Made by a program: the position numbers and the translations under genes. From assembly GCA_947259415.1 (NCBI GenBank), contig CAMYMI010000020.1:1-64000 (forward strand): DNA of 64,000 bases. Reading direction: 5' to 3'. The DNA is from an uncultured Ectothiorhodospiraceae bacterium. Lineage in GTDB: Bacteria; Pseudomonadota; Gammaproteobacteria; UBA9214. The notes beneath the pieces are model-generated. The model saw only the letters and a list, made by a program, of their open reading frames with translations, was not told the origin of the DNA and ran no database searches. This document shows positions 1-8,358 of the stretch, piece after piece. Positions within the stretch are counted from its first letter, which is position 1; the number at the start of each line of letters is the position of its first letter.

Positions 1-1
1 G

Positions 2-535
2 CTGCGTACCGACCCCGTGCTGCGCCTGCTGATTGTTTCCATCTCGTTTTACGGCATGTCGACCTTCGAGGGGCCGATGATGGCCATCAAGACGGTGAAC
101 GCACTGTCGCACTACACCGACTGGACCATCGGTCACGTACATTCCGGTGCGCTGGGCTGGGTGGCGCTGATCTCCATGGGCAGTATGTACTACCTGATTC
201 CGCGGCTGTTCAACCGTGAGCTCTACAGCCTGAAACTGGTTGAGGTGCATTTCTGGACGGCAACCATCGGTATTGTGCTCTACATCGTCTCCATGTGGGT
301 GGCCGGCATCATGCAGGGCCTGATGTGGCGCGCCACCAATGCCGACGGCACCCTGACCTACAGCTTCGTGGAATCCGTGCAGGCCATGCACCCGTACTAC
401 ATTGTGCGTTTCCTCGGCGGTGCCTTCTTCCTGGTCGGCAGCCTCGTCATGGCCTGGAACATCTGGAAGACCATTGCCGGCGCCAAGCCGGCGGTGGGTA
501 CCATCCCGGCACCAGCACCGGCCGCGGCCCATTAA
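2..535 (+). CDS. ccoN: cbb3-type cytochrome c oxidase subunit I (CcoN), 3' part
   Basis: This is the C-terminal 177 codons of the catalytic haem-copper subunit of the high-affinity terminal oxidase, an inner-membrane protein that reduces oxygen at its haem b3-CuB centre. The reading frame is open at the left edge, so the start lies outside the window. Several hydrophobic helices are visible, and the motif [11 protein letters not shown] carries the paired histidines typical of CcoN haem ligands. The end is an Ala/Pro-rich tail. The next gene (ccoO) starts 11 bases downstream with its own ribosome site AAGGAG, so ccoNOQP is one operon. The product is recognisable with high certainty despite the truncation. 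Confidence 0.95.
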   Translation: MRTDPVLRLLIVSISFYGMSTFEGPMMAIKTVNALSHYTDWTIGHVHSGALGWVALISMGSMYYLIPRLFNRELYSLKLVEVHFWTATIGIVLYIVSMWVAGIMQGLMWRATNADGTLTYSFVESVQAMHPYYIVRFLGGAFFLVGSLVMAWNIWKTIAGAKPAVGTIPAPAPAAAH

Positions 536-546
536 GGAGACGAGTA

Positions 547-1161
547 ATGGCATTCGGACATGACAAGATCGAGAAGAATATCGGCCTGATGATCGTGCTG
601 GTGGTGATTGTTATATCGATCGGCGGCCTGGTACAGATCGTTCCGCTGTTCTTCCAGCAGTCCACCACCGAGGCCGTGGCCGGGCTGGAGCCGTATACCC
701 CGTTGCGCCTTGCCGGACGTGACATCTACATTCGCGAGGGCTGCTATTTGTGCCATTCCCAGATGATCCGGCCGTTTCGCGCGGAGACAGAACGTTACGG
801 GCATTACTCGGTGGCCGGTGAATTTGTCTATGACCGGCCGTTCCAGTGGGGCTCCAAGCGCACCGGCCCGGACCTGGCCCGGGTCGGCGGGCGTTACAGC
901 GATGAGTGGCATCGTGTGCACATGATCAACCCGCGCGACGTGGTGCCGGAGTCGATCATGCCGGGTTATCCGTGGCTGGAAGAGACCCCGGCCGATGCCC
1001 GGCATATCAGCAGGAAGCTGGAGGTGTTGCGTACCCTGGGGGCACCGTATACCGACGCGCAGATTGCGAATGCGGCGGCTGAACTGGAAGGCAAGACCGA
1101 GATGGACGCCATCATTGCCTACCTGCAGGGCATGGGCACGGCGATCAAGACCCGGAGATAG
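547..1161 (+). CDS. ccoO: cbb3-type cytochrome c oxidase subunit II (CcoO)
   Basis: This 204-residue mono-haem c-type cytochrome is anchored by one N-terminal membrane helix (about residues 13-33) with the haem domain in the periplasm. It passes electrons to CcoN. The haem-binding motif CYLCH is at residues 66-70, and [10 protein letters not shown] contains the probable methionine ligand. The frame is open upstream, but ATG 547 is preceded by AAGGAGA at 534-540 and gives the normal [11 protein letters not shown] start and family length. The stop lies 3 bases before ccoQ. Confidence 0.95.
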   Translation: MAFGHDKIEKNIGLMIVLVVIVISIGGLVQIVPLFFQQSTTEAVAGLEPYTPLRLAGRDIYIREGCYLCHSQMIRPFRAETERYGHYSVAGEFVYDRPFQWGSKRTGPDLARVGGRYSDEWHRVHMINPRDVVPESIMPGYPWLEETPADARHISRKLEVLRTLGAPYTDAQIANAAAELEGKTEMDAIIAYLQGMGTAIKTRR

Positions 1162-1164
1162 GGC

Positions 1165-1347
1165 ATGGATTATTCGCTAATACTCTCTGCCTGGACCATC
1201 GTGGTGTTGGTGCTGTTTGTCGGCATCGTCCTGTGGGCATTTAGCGGCAAGCGCCGGAAGCAATTCGAGGAGGCCGCACGAATTCCGTTCGACGAGGACA
1301 CCCCGGCGTCAACAGAAAAAAATTCCAAGGAGAATTCCCATGGCTGA
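1165..1347 (+). CDS. ccoQ: cbb3 oxidase small subunit CcoQ
   Basis: A 60-residue protein with one membrane helix (about residues 5-27) followed by a charged cytoplasmic tail, the standard form of CcoQ/FixQ. In known systems it stabilises the oxidase complex and is not catalytic. It sits between ccoO and ccoP and overlaps the ccoP start by a few bases, as is usual. Short proteins of this kind diverge quickly, so the call rests on position, length and topology as well as sequence. Confidence 0.88.
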   Translation: MDYSLILSAWTIVVLVLFVGIVLWAFSGKRRKQFEEAARIPFDEDTPASTEKNSKENSHG

Positions 1348-2263
1348 TTTCACCAGCAGCTTCTGGAACTGGTACATCATCATTCCGACCATCGGCGGGA
1401 TAATCGCGTGTTTTCTCCTGATTCGCTGGTTGTCGACCGGGGCCTCCAAGCCGGGCGAAAAGGCCGAGACCATGGGCCATGTCTGGGATGAGGACCTCGA
1501 GGAACTCAACAACCCCCTGCCGCGCTGGTGGCTGGGTATGTTCTATATCACCCTGGTTTTCGGCCTCGGTTACCTGTTGCTCTATCCGGGGCTGGGCGCA
1601 TTTCCCGGCCTGCTGGGCTGGACATCGCTTTCGCAGTACCAGCAGGAGGTCGATATCGGGGACGCAAAATACGGCCCGCTGTTTTCGAAGTACCGGGAAA
1701 TGTCGATCCCGGCCGTCGCGGCCGACGCCACGGCCCGCAGGATGGGTGAGCGGCTGTTCGTCAACTACTGTGCGACCTGCCACGGTTCGGATGCGCGCGG
1801 TGCGCGCGGTTTCCCCAACCTGCGTGACAACGACTGGCTCTATGGCGGCGCGCCAGAGCAGATCGAGGTGTCCATCCTGAACGGCCGCAATGGTGTCATG
1901 CCGGCCTGGGAGCAGGCCCTGGGCGGCGAGCAGGGCGTGTCCGATGTGACCGAATACGTGTTCAAGCTGGGTGGTCGCAAAAGCGACGAGACGGCAGCGG
2001 CGCGTGGCCAGGAGAAATACCAGACACTGTGTGTTTCCTGTCACGGGGCAGATGGTACCGGTAACCAACTGCTGGGTGCGCCCAACCTGATCGATAATGT
2101 CTGGTTGTACGGTAGTTCGCAGGTACGCGTCATGGAATCCATTGCCAGCGGCCGCAACGGCAAGATGCCGCCACATAGCGATTTCCTGGGCAAGGACAAG
2201 GTGCATCTGCTGGCTGCCTATGTCTACAGCCTGTCGACCGGACAGGAGGGCGAGGAAGAATAA
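1340..2263 (+). CDS. ccoP: cbb3-type cytochrome c oxidase subunit III (CcoP), di-haem
   Basis: A 307-residue di-haem cytochrome c that takes electrons from soluble donors and feeds CcoO/CcoN. Two membrane helices lie near residues 9-31 and 60-80. They are followed by two periplasmic cytochrome domains with CATCH at residues 144-148 and CVSCH at 231-235. The start is ATG 1340 (MADFTSSFWNWY), overlapping the end of ccoQ. AAGGAG at 1328-1333 is a good ribosome site, and the longer upstream frame is ccoQ read in another phase. Both haem motifs are intact. Confidence 0.95.
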   Translation: MADFTSSFWNWYIIIPTIGGIIACFLLIRWLSTGASKPGEKAETMGHVWDEDLEELNNPLPRWWLGMFYITLVFGLGYLLLYPGLGAFPGLLGWTSLSQYQQEVDIGDAKYGPLFSKYREMSIPAVAADATARRMGERLFVNYCATCHGSDARGARGFPNLRDNDWLYGGAPEQIEVSILNGRNGVMPAWEQALGGEQGVSDVTEYVFKLGGRKSDETAAARGQEKYQTLCVSCHGADGTGNQLLGAPNLIDNVWLYGSSQVRVMESIASGRNGKMPPHSDFLGKDKVHLLAAYVYSLSTGQEGEEE

Positions 2264-2315
2264 GGGATCATGCCCTGTCGCGGGTGAGGCTCCTTCGTAT
2301 TAAGGATATGCGCCG

Positions 2316-2606
2316 ATGCAAGACGGTCTGCCCATGACAACCAGTCGGATATCCAGGCTGCAGAAGTGCATCGCAATCCTCTGGCCGTCATTCCTGACCG
2401 CCATTGTGGCGACCGGGGTATTCTTTTCAGCGTTTGATCCCGATGACCTGTTCCCATTTGATGCTGATCCGGAGATCAGCCGGCTGGGTTTCTACACCAT
2501 CGGTTTTTTATTGTTCTGGCTGATCGCTGCCGTCTCGGGTATCGGTACCCTTTATTTCGCAATCACCAATTGCATGCGTCAGGGCCAGGGAAAGCAGGAC
2601 GACTGA
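2316..2606 (+). CDS. small two-helix membrane protein between ccoP and ccoG
   Basis: A 96-residue protein with two hydrophobic segments (about residues 22-40 and 56-80). No named family was recognised. It is collinear with the oxidase genes, 52 bases after ccoP and 12 bases before ccoG, so it probably belongs to the same transcript. By inference it takes part in oxidase assembly or maturation. AAGGAT at 2302-2307 favours ATG 2316; an internal ATG at 2334 is an alternative. The position would suit a CcoS-like protein, but length and sequence do not match what is known of CcoS. Confidence 0.7.
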   Translation: MQDGLPMTTSRISRLQKCIAILWPSFLTAIVATGVFFSAFDPDDLFPFDADPEISRLGFYTIGFLLFWLIAAVSGIGTLYFAITNCMRQGQGKQDD

Positions 2607-2618
2607 TCGGGGGTAAGT

Positions 2619-4031
2619 ATGACCAGCCCCTCCACAAAAGGGTCCAGGGAACCACAGCCTGACGAACAGCTCGAGCAGTCGCTGTATGCCAAGCGACAGA
2701 AGATTTTCCCCCGCGAGGTGCACGGTCTGTATGCGCGCCTGCGGCTTGCCGGTGTTCTGGGCCTGCTGGGTATCTTCTATTTCACCCCGTGGCTGCGCTG
2801 GAATGGACACCAGGCCGTGCTGCTGGACCTGCCGGCGCGCAAGTTCCATATCTTCGGTCTGACCCTGTGGCCGCAGGACTTCATTTACCTGGCCTTCCTG
2901 CTGATTATCGCCGGACTCGCACTGTTTTTCTTCACCGCACTGGCCGGGCGTATCTGGTGCGGCTATGCCTGTCCGCAAACGGTCTGGACCGAGGCCTTTC
3001 TGTGGCTGGAGCGCAAGGTCGAAGGTGATCGCATGAAACAGCAGAAGCTGGATGCGATGCCGATGAATGCAAAGAAGCTGCGCATCAGGGCAACCAAGCA
3101 CACCTTTTGGATCCTGTTTTCCGTCTGGACCGGTTTCACTTTCGTCGGCTATTTCACGCCCATCATCGAGCTGGGCCAGCGTCTGGTGCAGTTCGGTCTC
3201 GGACCCTGGGAGACATTCTGGGTAGTGTTCTATGGGTTTGCCACTTATGGCAATGCCGGCTGGATGCGCGAGCAGGTGTGCATGTACATGTGTCCCTATG
3301 CGCGCTTCCAGTCCGCCATGTTCGACAAGGACACCCTGATAATTTCCTATCTGCCCGAACGCGGAGAACCGCGCGGCTCGCGCAAGCGCAGTACCAATCC
3401 GCGTGAACTTGGGCTGGGTGATTGCATCGACTGCACCATGTGCGTGCAGGTATGCCCCACCGGGATCGATATCCGTGATGGCCTGCAGTATGAATGCATC
3501 GCCTGTTCCGCCTGCATCGATGCCTGTGACGATGTCATGGACAAGATGGGTTACCAAAGGGGACTGATCAAGTACACCACGCAACACGAGATGACGGGGG
3601 GCAAGACGCACATCCTGCGCCCGCGTATGGTGGTCTATGCCGTCTTGCTCCTGGTTGTTATGGGTATCTTTGCCTATTCCATCGGTACACGGACCTCACT
3701 GGGCCTTGACGTCATTCGTGACCGCAATCGCCTCTATCGTGAGACTGCTGATGGCCTGATAGAGAACGTTTACACCCTGAAGATACTCAATATGGACAAA
3801 GTTGCGCATCGCTATACACTGAGCGTGGCAGGCATCCCGGGTATCGAGTTGTTTACCGATATGAAAGATATTGAAGTAACGGCTGGTGATGTCATGGAGC
3901 TGCCGGTACGCCTGCGTGCCGATGAGGCCGAACTCAAGGTACGCAGCAGCAAGGTCATGTTCGAGCTGGTTGCGTCCGACGAGCCCGAACTCAGCGTTCA
4001 GGAAGAGGCTCGTTTTCTGGGGCCACGTTAG
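2619..4031 (+). CDS. ccoG: cytochrome oxidase accessory protein CcoG (FixG/RdxA)
   Basis: A 470-residue polyferredoxin membrane protein of the CcoG family, needed in studied bacteria for copper reduction and delivery during cbb3 assembly. The order of parts is a short cytoplasmic N-terminus, membrane helices, CGYACPQTVW, more helices and a pair of 4Fe-4S motifs starting near residue 268 (CIDCTMCVQVCP and CIACSACIDAC). A late membrane helix (about 330-350) and a C-terminal Ig-like periplasmic domain follow. The position after ccoNOQP is the classical one. All cluster cysteines appear present. Confidence 0.95.
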   Translation: MTSPSTKGSREPQPDEQLEQSLYAKRQKIFPREVHGLYARLRLAGVLGLLGIFYFTPWLRWNGHQAVLLDLPARKFHIFGLTLWPQDFIYLAFLLIIAGLALFFFTALAGRIWCGYACPQTVWTEAFLWLERKVEGDRMKQQKLDAMPMNAKKLRIRATKHTFWILFSVWTGFTFVGYFTPIIELGQRLVQFGLGPWETFWVVFYGFATYGNAGWMREQVCMYMCPYARFQSAMFDKDTLIISYLPERGEPRGSRKRSTNPRELGLGDCIDCTMCVQVCPTGIDIRDGLQYECIACSACIDACDDVMDKMGYQRGLIKYTTQHEMTGGKTHILRPRMVVYAVLLLVVMGIFAYSIGTRTSLGLDVIRDRNRLYRETADGLIENVYTLKILNMDKVAHRYTLSVAGIPGIELFTDMKDIEVTAGDVMELPVRLRADEAELKVRSSKVMFELVASDEPELSVQEEARFLGPR

Positions 4032-4070
4032 AAACCACCACCGCACAGATGCCAGCTGCGCAAACAAGTT

Positions 4071-4146
4071 GTAGGTCGGGTTAGGCGCGCAGCGCTGTAA
4101 CCCGACAACAGTAGCGTCGGATTACGCTGTCGCTAATCCGACCTAC
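4071..4146 (+). repeat. REP-like double hairpin, copy 1
   Basis: Two adjacent imperfect palindromes: one with GTCGGGTTA / TAACCCGAC arms, then one with GTCGGATTA / TAATCCGAC arms, bounded by GTAGG and CCTAC. Related copies are at 34271-34348 and, inverted, at 43336-43411. All three lie between genes. This is the architecture of bacterial REP/BIME elements. No associated transposase is present in the window. Confidence 0.8.
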
Positions 4147-4185
4147 GAGCTTCGAAGGGGAGAAGGAATGAAGTGGGGCAGCAAC

Positions 4186-4255
4186 GGGACATCCTGGTTT
4201 TTATTGCAATCAAGAAATACAGGCAGGTGAAAAAATGCAAAAACCAGAATGTCCC
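4186..4255 (+). repeat. imperfect inverted repeat, MITE-like
   Basis: Arms GGGACATCCTGGTTTTTATT at 4186-4205 and a matching 3' arm at 4236-4255 ending CCAGAATGTCCC form a long imperfect hairpin with a loop of roughly 30 bases. It sits between REP copy 1 and fixH. Hairpins with GGGACA ends are known from remnants of IS200/REP-associated tyrosine transposases, but no transposase is visible, so the origin is inference. Confidence 0.5.
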
Positions 4256-4287
4256 CTTTTTGTACTATCAGAAATGGGTTGCGGATT

Positions 4288-4800
4288 ATGAAACTGCATG
4301 CAGTAAAACGGCCCTGGTATCGTGAGCCCTGGGTATGGCTATTGATCGCGCTGCCCATGTCGGCCGTCATTGGCGGGATAGTCACCATTATCATCGCGGT
4401 CTCTACCAGTGACGGGCTGGTGGTCGATGACTACTACAAGCGTGGCAAGGCTATCAATCGCGATCTCGCCCGCGACCGCATGGCCGCTCAGCACCGGCTC
4501 GAGGCGCATTTCGATTTTGAGACAGACGGCAGGCGCGTTGCCCTGCAGCTGAGGGCGCGTGATTACCTCCCGCCTGCGGCCCTGATGCTCTCGCTGCTGC
4601 ACCCGACCCGCAAGGGAGAGGATCAGCGTGTACGGCTGGTGCGCACGGATGCCGGCCGTTATACCGGCGGGCTGGATGCACTCGCGCCGGGCAACTGGTA
4701 TGTGCAGCTCGAGGCCGACGACTGGCGTCTATCCGGCAAGCTAAAATTGCCGCTGGACGCACCGTTCATCCTGTCACCGCAGCTTGACGGTGATTCCTGA
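4288..4800 (+). CDS. FixH/CcoH-family protein
   Basis: A 170-residue protein with one N-terminal membrane helix (about residues 14-36), the conserved segment DDYYKRGKAIN just after it, and a periplasmic beta-rich domain. This matches the FixH family, which takes part in cbb3 maturation together with a copper ATPase. ATG 4288 gives the usual start MKLHAVKRPWYREPW; the frame continues upstream into repeat DNA. The 256 bases after ccoG hold the REP and hairpin elements, so transcription may not be continuous with ccoG. Confidence 0.85.
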   Translation: MKLHAVKRPWYREPWVWLLIALPMSAVIGGIVTIIIAVSTSDGLVVDDYYKRGKAINRDLARDRMAAQHRLEAHFDFETDGRRVALQLRARDYLPPAALMLSLLHPTRKGEDQRVRLVRTDAGRYTGGLDALAPGNWYVQLEADDWRLSGKLKLPLDAPFILSPQLDGDS

Positions 4801-4865
4801 TGCATTGCCGGTCCTTATGTAAGGCAAGCGGTACGCCGCAATCACGGAGTTATCAAACTGGATAA

Positions 4866-5042
4866 TTCACCGCAGAGGCGCAGAGAACGCAGAGCCAGAC
4901 ATAACGAAAAAAACACTTTGGACAGGCCAATCACAATTGCTGTTTGATGTAGTTCCCCGGACAGTTTTTTCAATGAGATTATTTTCTCTGCGCTCTCTGC
5001 GCTCTCTGCGCTCTCTGCGCTCTCTGCGCCTCTGCGATGAAT
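4866..5042 (+). repeat. GCAGAG-type inverted element with internal 9-bp tandem array
   Basis: The left arm at 4866-4894 reads TTCACCGCAGAGGCGCAGAG and onward. The right arm at about 4986-5042 is its rough complement, made of four perfect tandem copies of CTCTCTGCG (4993-5028) plus flanks ending CTCTGCGATGAA. The 90 bases between the arms show no coding signal. A related pair with GCAAAG instead of GCAGAG lies at 52881-52914 and 53211-53245. Their biological role is unknown. Confidence 0.65.
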
Positions 5043-5077
5043 TTTAGGATATGTTGAATGGATGCTATGGATAAACC

Positions 5078-5836
5078 ATGAACATGGAACTGACCATACC
5101 GGCGGCCTTTCTGGTCGGCCTGCTCGGGGGTGTGCATTGCGTTGGCATGTGCGGTGGCATCGTCGGGGCCCTGTCGGGCAGCCTGTCGGTACCGTTACGC
5201 CAGTCGAGATGGCGTTTCCTCTCGGCACTGCTGGCCTATAACAGCGGTCGTATCGCGAGTTACACCGCCGCCGGGTTGCTGCTTGGCCTTCTGGGACAGC
5301 AAGTCAGTGCCCTGCAGGTGTTCGGGGATTTCCCCGTGGGCCGGGTGGTGTCAGGCGTATTCATGATCCTGTTCGGTATCTACCTGGCCGGCTGGTGGCA
5401 TGCGCTGCGCTTCCTGGAACAGGCCGGTGCGCTGGTGTGGAAACGGATCGAGCCCTGGGGGCGCCGTTTTGTGCCGGTGCAGGGCCCGGGCCCTGCCTTT
5501 ATGCTGGGTCTGGTATGGGGCTGGCTGCCCTGCGGGATGGTCTATGCGGTTCTTGCCTTGGCACTGGCCAGCAGCGACGTGGTCTATGGGGGCCTGATCA
5601 TGCTGGTCTTCGGGCTGGGTACCCTGCCGCTGATGCTGGCGATGGGATTTGCGCTGGGCAGGCTGGCGCAGGTCCTGCAGGGTCGTATAATACGCAACCT
5701 CGCCGGTGTCACCGTCATGCTGTTCGGGCTGTATACCCTGGCGACGCCGCCCGCGCATGACGGTCATGCCCGGCATGCGGGCGGTGGACACACCCACCAC
5801 GAACATCCCCAGGACCAGCCGGGCGAGCGGCCCTGA
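5078..5836 (+). CDS. sulfite exporter TauE/SafE-like membrane protein (ccoH-cluster type)
   Basis: A 252-residue inner-membrane protein with six or seven hydrophobic segments. It opens with GLLGGVHCVGMCGGIVGALSG, the signature of the UreH/TauE-like family found beside cbb3 assembly genes. Two conserved cysteines in HCVGMCGG and GWLPCGMVYA in the second half suggest metal handling. The C-terminal tail from about residue 226 is very rich in His, consistent with copper or nickel binding (inference). It is the last gene of the oxidase cluster here. The copper ATPase CcoI and CcoS usually found nearby are absent. Confidence 0.85.
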   Translation: MNMELTIPAAFLVGLLGGVHCVGMCGGIVGALSGSLSVPLRQSRWRFLSALLAYNSGRIASYTAAGLLLGLLGQQVSALQVFGDFPVGRVVSGVFMILFGIYLAGWWHALRFLEQAGALVWKRIEPWGRRFVPVQGPGPAFMLGLVWGWLPCGMVYAVLALALASSDVVYGGLIMLVFGLGTLPLMLAMGFALGRLAQVLQGRIIRNLAGVTVMLFGLYTLATPPAHDGHARHAGGGHTHHEHPQDQPGERP

Positions 5837-5884
5837 AGACTACTGGCAGGGCAACAATACCGGTCCCGCAGAGAAATATTAGAA

Positions 5885-5900
5885 CCACAATATATAGTGT
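5885..5900 (+). promoter_or_regulatory. NrdR box 1
   Basis: The 16-mer CCACAATATATAGTGT matches the NrdR consensus acaCwAtATaTwGtgt at 15 of 16 positions. It lies about 38 bases upstream of a TTGACA hexamer (5938-5943). NrdR is the repressor of ribonucleotide reductase genes, which fits the downstream nrdJ. Confidence 0.8.
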
Positions 5901-5937
5901 TGCACTGTTATGCTGCTATAGTAGCGTCATCCCCGGC

Positions 5938-6030
5938 TTGACAAAGCTTTCTTATTACTAACTAATTGTAATAAATGCTAATTTATCCAGATATCACGGC
6001 TGCTTGACAGCGCTCTGGTGACTGCATAAT
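5938..6030 (+). promoter_or_regulatory. candidate nrdJ promoters between the NrdR boxes
   Basis: Two perfect -35 hexamers TTGACA are present. The first (5938) has ACTAAT at a 17-base spacing. The second (6004) is followed by CATAAT at 15 bases or TAATCT at 17 bases. The second would start transcription just before NrdR box 2, so bound NrdR would block it. Assignment is by eye only. Confidence 0.4.
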
Positions 6031-6043
6031 CTTGCGCCCACAG

Positions 6044-6059
6044 ACACAATATCTTGTGT
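6044..6059 (+). promoter_or_regulatory. NrdR box 2
   Basis: ACACAATATCTTGTGT matches the NrdR consensus at 15 of 16 positions and is nearly a perfect palindrome; with flanking CAGAC/GTCTG it could also form a hairpin. It is 159 bases from box 1 (start to start), close to 15 helical turns, much wider than the roughly three turns typical for paired NrdR boxes. Confidence 0.8.
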
Positions 6060-6168
6060 CTGTGGGGGATCACACTTGAGACTGTACCCGGCGCTGCCAT
6101 GTCCGGGATACAGCGCTTTACTAATATTACTAACAAGAGACTGAATTCAGGGGAGGAAACCTGTACGT

Positions 6169-8322
6169 ATGACCACCACCGTGCATCTTGAAGCTGTACC
6201 TTCAACCGTTGCCGAGATTCCGTTTCAGCCGGCATCTATGGACATCTGGGAAAAGAAATACCGTCTGCAGGCCAAGGACGGTACCCCGGTTGACCTGACC
6301 ATCGACGACACCTACAGACGCGTCGCCAGGGCGCTGGCCGATGTCGAGGAGACACCGGAACTGCGCGAACGCTGGTACCAGGAATTTCTCTGGGCCCTGC
6401 GGCATGGCGCTATCCCGGCCGGGCGCATCACGTCCAATGCCGGGGCCAGTGAGCACAAGCCGGCGACCTCGACCATCAACTGCACCGTTTCCGGCACCAT
6501 CCAGGATTCCATGAATGACATCCTGGAAAAGGTGCACGAGGCCGGGCTCACGCTCAAGGCCGGCTGCGGCATTGGTTACGAGTTTTCCACCCTGCGTCCC
6601 AAGGGTGCCTATGTGTCGGGTGCCGGTGCCTATACTTCCGGCCCGCTGTCCTTCATGGATATCTACGACAAGATGTGTTTCACCGTGTCCTCGGCCGGTG
6701 GCCGGCGCGGCGCCCAGATGGCGACCTTTGATGTCGGACACCCGGACGTGTTGGACTTCATCCGTGCCAAGCGGGAGGCCGGTCGGCTGCGCCAGTTCAA
6801 CCTGTCGCTGCTGATCACCCAGGAATTCATGGACGCGGTCGTGAGCGGCAGCGAGTGGCAGCTGGCCTTTCCGTTAAACCGCAGTGAACTGGAAAGCGGC
6901 ATCGACCTGAACGATACGAAACAAGTGGTGTGGCGCGAGTGGCCCAGCCAGGGCGATTACATCACCAACAATGCGGGACTGGTGGCCTGCCGGATCTACA
7001 AGACCATCCCGGCGCGTCGCCTGTGGGACATGATCATGAGTTCCACCTATGATTTTGCCGAGCCGGGCTTCATTCTCATCGACAAGGTCAACGAGATGAA
7101 CAACAACTGGTTCTGCGAGACCATCCGCGCCACCAACCCCTGCGGCGAGCAGCCCCTGCCGCCGTACGGTTCCTGTCTGCTGGGCTCGGTCAACCTGACA
7201 AAGTTCGTGCGCAACCCGTTCACCAAGCGCGCCGAGTTCGACTGGGATGAGTTCCGCAAAGTGGTGGTGGTGTTTACCCGCATGCTCGATAACGTGGTGG
7301 AGATCAACGGGCTGCCCCTGGAAGGCCAGCGTAATGAAATTCACCGCAAGCGCCGCCATGGCATGGGTTTCCTGGGGCTGGGCTCCACGGTCACCATGCT
7401 GCGCATGAAATACGGTGAAGCGGAGTCGGTTGAATTCACCGAGCGCGTCAGCCGCGAACTGGCCCTGGCCGGCTGGCAGGTCGCGCTGGACCTGGCCCGG
7501 GAAAAGGGCCCGGCACCGATCATGGAAGAGGACTTCGAGGTTACCGAGGAAATACTGCGCAAACGGCCCGAGATGCGCCGCGACGGCTATCTTCCCGGGG
7601 ACAAGGTCAAGGGCAAGGTACTGCACGCCAAATACAGCCGTTACATGCAGCGGGTGGCTGAACAGGCCCCCGAGCTGGCCAGGCAGCTGGCCGAGACCGG
7701 TGCCCGGTTCACCCATCACAGCTCGATAGCGCCGACCGGCACCATTTCCCTGTCGTTGGCCAACAACGCCAGCAACGGTATCGAGCCCAGTTTCGCGCAT
7801 CATTATTTCCGCAATGTGATCCGCGAGGGCAAGAAGAGCAAGGAAAAGGTGGATGTATACTCGTTTGAACTGCTGGCCTACCGGGCGCTGGTCAACCCCG
7901 ACGCAAGCGCCAGCATGGAGGATGATGACGATGCCCTGCCGGAGTATTTCATCGCGGCCGACAATGTCACGCCGAAACAGCATGTTGATATTCAGGCCGC
8001 GGCACAGAAATGGGTGGACTCTTCCATCTCCAAGACCGCCAATGTACCGACGGATTATCCGTTCGAGGACTTCAAGGACATCTATTTGTATGCCTTCGAG
8101 CAGGGCCTGAAGGGCTGCACCACCTTCCGTTTCAACCCGGAGGCCTTCCAGGGCGTGCTGGTGAAAGAAAAGGACCTGGAGAACACCCTCTACGAATTCA
8201 CCCTTGAGGATGGCGCTACGGTCAGCCTTAAGGGAAACGAGGAGGTTGAGTACGACGGCGAGATACACACGGCCGCCAACCTCTATGATGCCCTCAAGGA
8301 AGGCTACTACGGGAAATTCTGA
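6169..8322 (+). CDS. nrdJ: B12-dependent (class II) ribonucleotide reductase, catalytic part (NrdJa)
   Basis: A 717-residue adenosylcobalamin-dependent ribonucleoside-diphosphate reductase that makes deoxyribonucleotides without needing oxygen. Key residues are visible: the redox pair Cys105 (INCTVSG) and Cys336 (GSCLLGSVNL), and the radical-site motif NPCGEQ with Asn323, Cys325 and Glu327. The later loop PTGTISLSLANNASNGIEP is also typical. The protein stops before the C-terminal zinc/cysteine module, which is supplied by the next gene 36 bases on; the same NrdJa/NrdJb split is known in Pseudomonas. AGGGGAGGAAA before the start is a strong ribosome site. Two NrdR boxes upstream indicate NrdR control. 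Confidence 0.95.
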   Translation: MTTTVHLEAVPSTVAEIPFQPASMDIWEKKYRLQAKDGTPVDLTIDDTYRRVARALADVEETPELRERWYQEFLWALRHGAIPAGRITSNAGASEHKPATSTINCTVSGTIQDSMNDILEKVHEAGLTLKAGCGIGYEFSTLRPKGAYVSGAGAYTSGPLSFMDIYDKMCFTVSSAGGRRGAQMATFDVGHPDVLDFIRAKREAGRLRQFNLSLLITQEFMDAVVSGSEWQLAFPLNRSELESGIDLNDTKQVVWREWPSQGDYITNNAGLVACRIYKTIPARRLWDMIMSSTYDFAEPGFILIDKVNEMNNNWFCETIRATNPCGEQPLPPYGSCLLGSVNLTKFVRNPFTKRAEFDWDEFRKVVVVFTRMLDNVVEINGLPLEGQRNEIHRKRRHGMGFLGLGSTVTMLRMKYGEAESVEFTERVSRELALAGWQVALDLAREKGPAPIMEEDFEVTEEILRKRPEMRRDGYLPGDKVKGKVLHAKYSRYMQRVAEQAPELARQLAETGARFTHHSSIAPTGTISLSLANNASNGIEPSFAHHYFRNVIREGKKSKEKVDVYSFELLAYRALVNPDASASMEDDDDALPEYFIAADNVTPKQHVDIQAAAQKWVDSSISKTANVPTDYPFEDFKDIYLYAFEQGLKGCTTFRFNPEAFQGVLVKEKDLENTLYEFTLEDGATVSLKGNEEVEYDGEIHTAANLYDALKEGYYGKF

Positions 8323-8358
8323 GCCGCAGGAACACGAACGAACACGCAGGAGCCGAAC

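Noticed and set aside
4993-5028. 9-base tandem array considered as CRISPR or satellite
   Set aside because: No spacers, unit too short; it is simple tandem expansion of one arm of a dispersed repeat.
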